The translations under genes and the position numbers were made by a program. From NCBI GenBank assembly GCA_044867925.1, contig JBIOVV010000060.1:1-9082 (forward strand): a stretch of 9,082 bases of DNA, in the 5' to 3' direction. Source of the stretch: VRUE01 sp044867925. GTDB lineage: Bacteria > Actinomycetota > Thermoleophilia > Solirubrobacterales > 70-9. Under the pieces are notes generated by a model. The model worked only from the letters and a program-made list of their open reading frames with translations. It searched no databases and was not told the DNA's origin. How positions within the stretch are numbered: position 1 is the first letter of the stretch; every line of letters begins with the position of its first letter. Below, in pieces: positions 9,014 through 9,082 of the stretch.

Positions 9014-9059
9014 TCCTTCACCAGCGGGGCCCGCCGACACGTGTTGGAGCGCGGGTGGA
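9014..9059. repeat. GC-rich tail with small palindromes
   Basis: After the exporter stop the DNA carries GCGGG (9024-9028), CCCGC (9030-9034) and GCGGG (9051-9055). The CCCGC copy can pair with either GCGGG. The 8-base palindrome ACACGTGT (9037-9044) is in the loop of the wider pairing. The minus strand is open from the window edge to a TAA at 9010-9012, but the predicted peptide is not recognisable. I see no gene here. Confidence 0.3.
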
Positions 9060-9081
9060 GGGGGTCCGCCGGACACTCCCC
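9060..9081 (+). terminator. Terminator-like hairpin after the exporter gene
   Basis: GGGGGTCC (9060-9067) pairs with GGAC (9071-9074) and CCCC (9078-9081) around a GCC loop, with a 3-base ACT bulge on the right arm. It sits 47 bases after the exporter stop and is followed by the window edge, so a T-run cannot be checked. It is a plausible end for the marR-exporter transcript. Confidence 0.4.
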
Positions 9082-9082
9082 G

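Noticed and set aside
9010..9082. C-terminal end of a convergent gene on the minus strand, with a TAA sharing TTAA with the exporter stop
   Set aside because: The frame is open to the window edge, but the 23-residue peptide is Pro/Arg/Cys-rich and unrecognisable, and the DNA is full of hairpins. It cannot be supported without sequence beyond 9082.

Overview
The window is a dense, GC-rich stretch of bacterial chromosome carrying six intact protein genes and short gaps between them. GC-rich codon use, candidate leaderless starts behind TAnnnT-type -10 boxes, and the types of protein present suggest an actinomycete-type genome. My best guess is class Thermoleophilia (Solirubrobacterales or Gaiellales relatives). 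This placement is an inference from style, not from a marker gene.

Layout from left to right: (1) a 168-base leader with several inverted repeats and a probable leaderless promoter, then a secreted CwlO-like peptidoglycan hydrolase (+, 169-1389). (2) A convergent gene (-, 1386-2759) for a persulfide-dioxygenase-type metallo-beta-lactamase-fold protein fused to two rhodanese domains, the first of which lacks the catalytic cysteine. (3) A 74-base divergent gap, then acetyl-CoA synthetase acs (+, 2834-4819). (4) A convergent six-transmembrane ion channel with a charged S4 and an unusual selectivity filter (-, 4826-5680). (5) A short divergent gap, then S-adenosylhomocysteine hydrolase ahcY (+, 5716-7140). 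(6) A 152-base gap with two hairpins and a perfect 15-base palindrome, then a translationally coupled MarR regulator and MFS exporter pair (+, 7293-7766 and 7763-9013). (7) A GC-rich tail with a terminator-like hairpin.

Most of the genes are independent housekeeping or maintenance units: wall remodelling at division, sulfide and persulfide handling, acetate activation, methyl-cycle recycling, ion flux and drug or metabolite efflux. The only clear operon is marR-MFS, probably autoregulated through the palindrome at 7262-7276. The layout is strongly alternating (+ - + - + +), with very tight convergent and divergent junctions.

I found no mobile element, CRISPR array, tRNA, rRNA or defence system, and no convincing undescribed multi-gene system. 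The points most worth a second look are the TLGSS channel filter, the half-dead double rhodanese, the long hairpin at 68-105, the hairpin and operator arrangement upstream of marR, and the two convergent junctions where stop codons sit inside palindromes.
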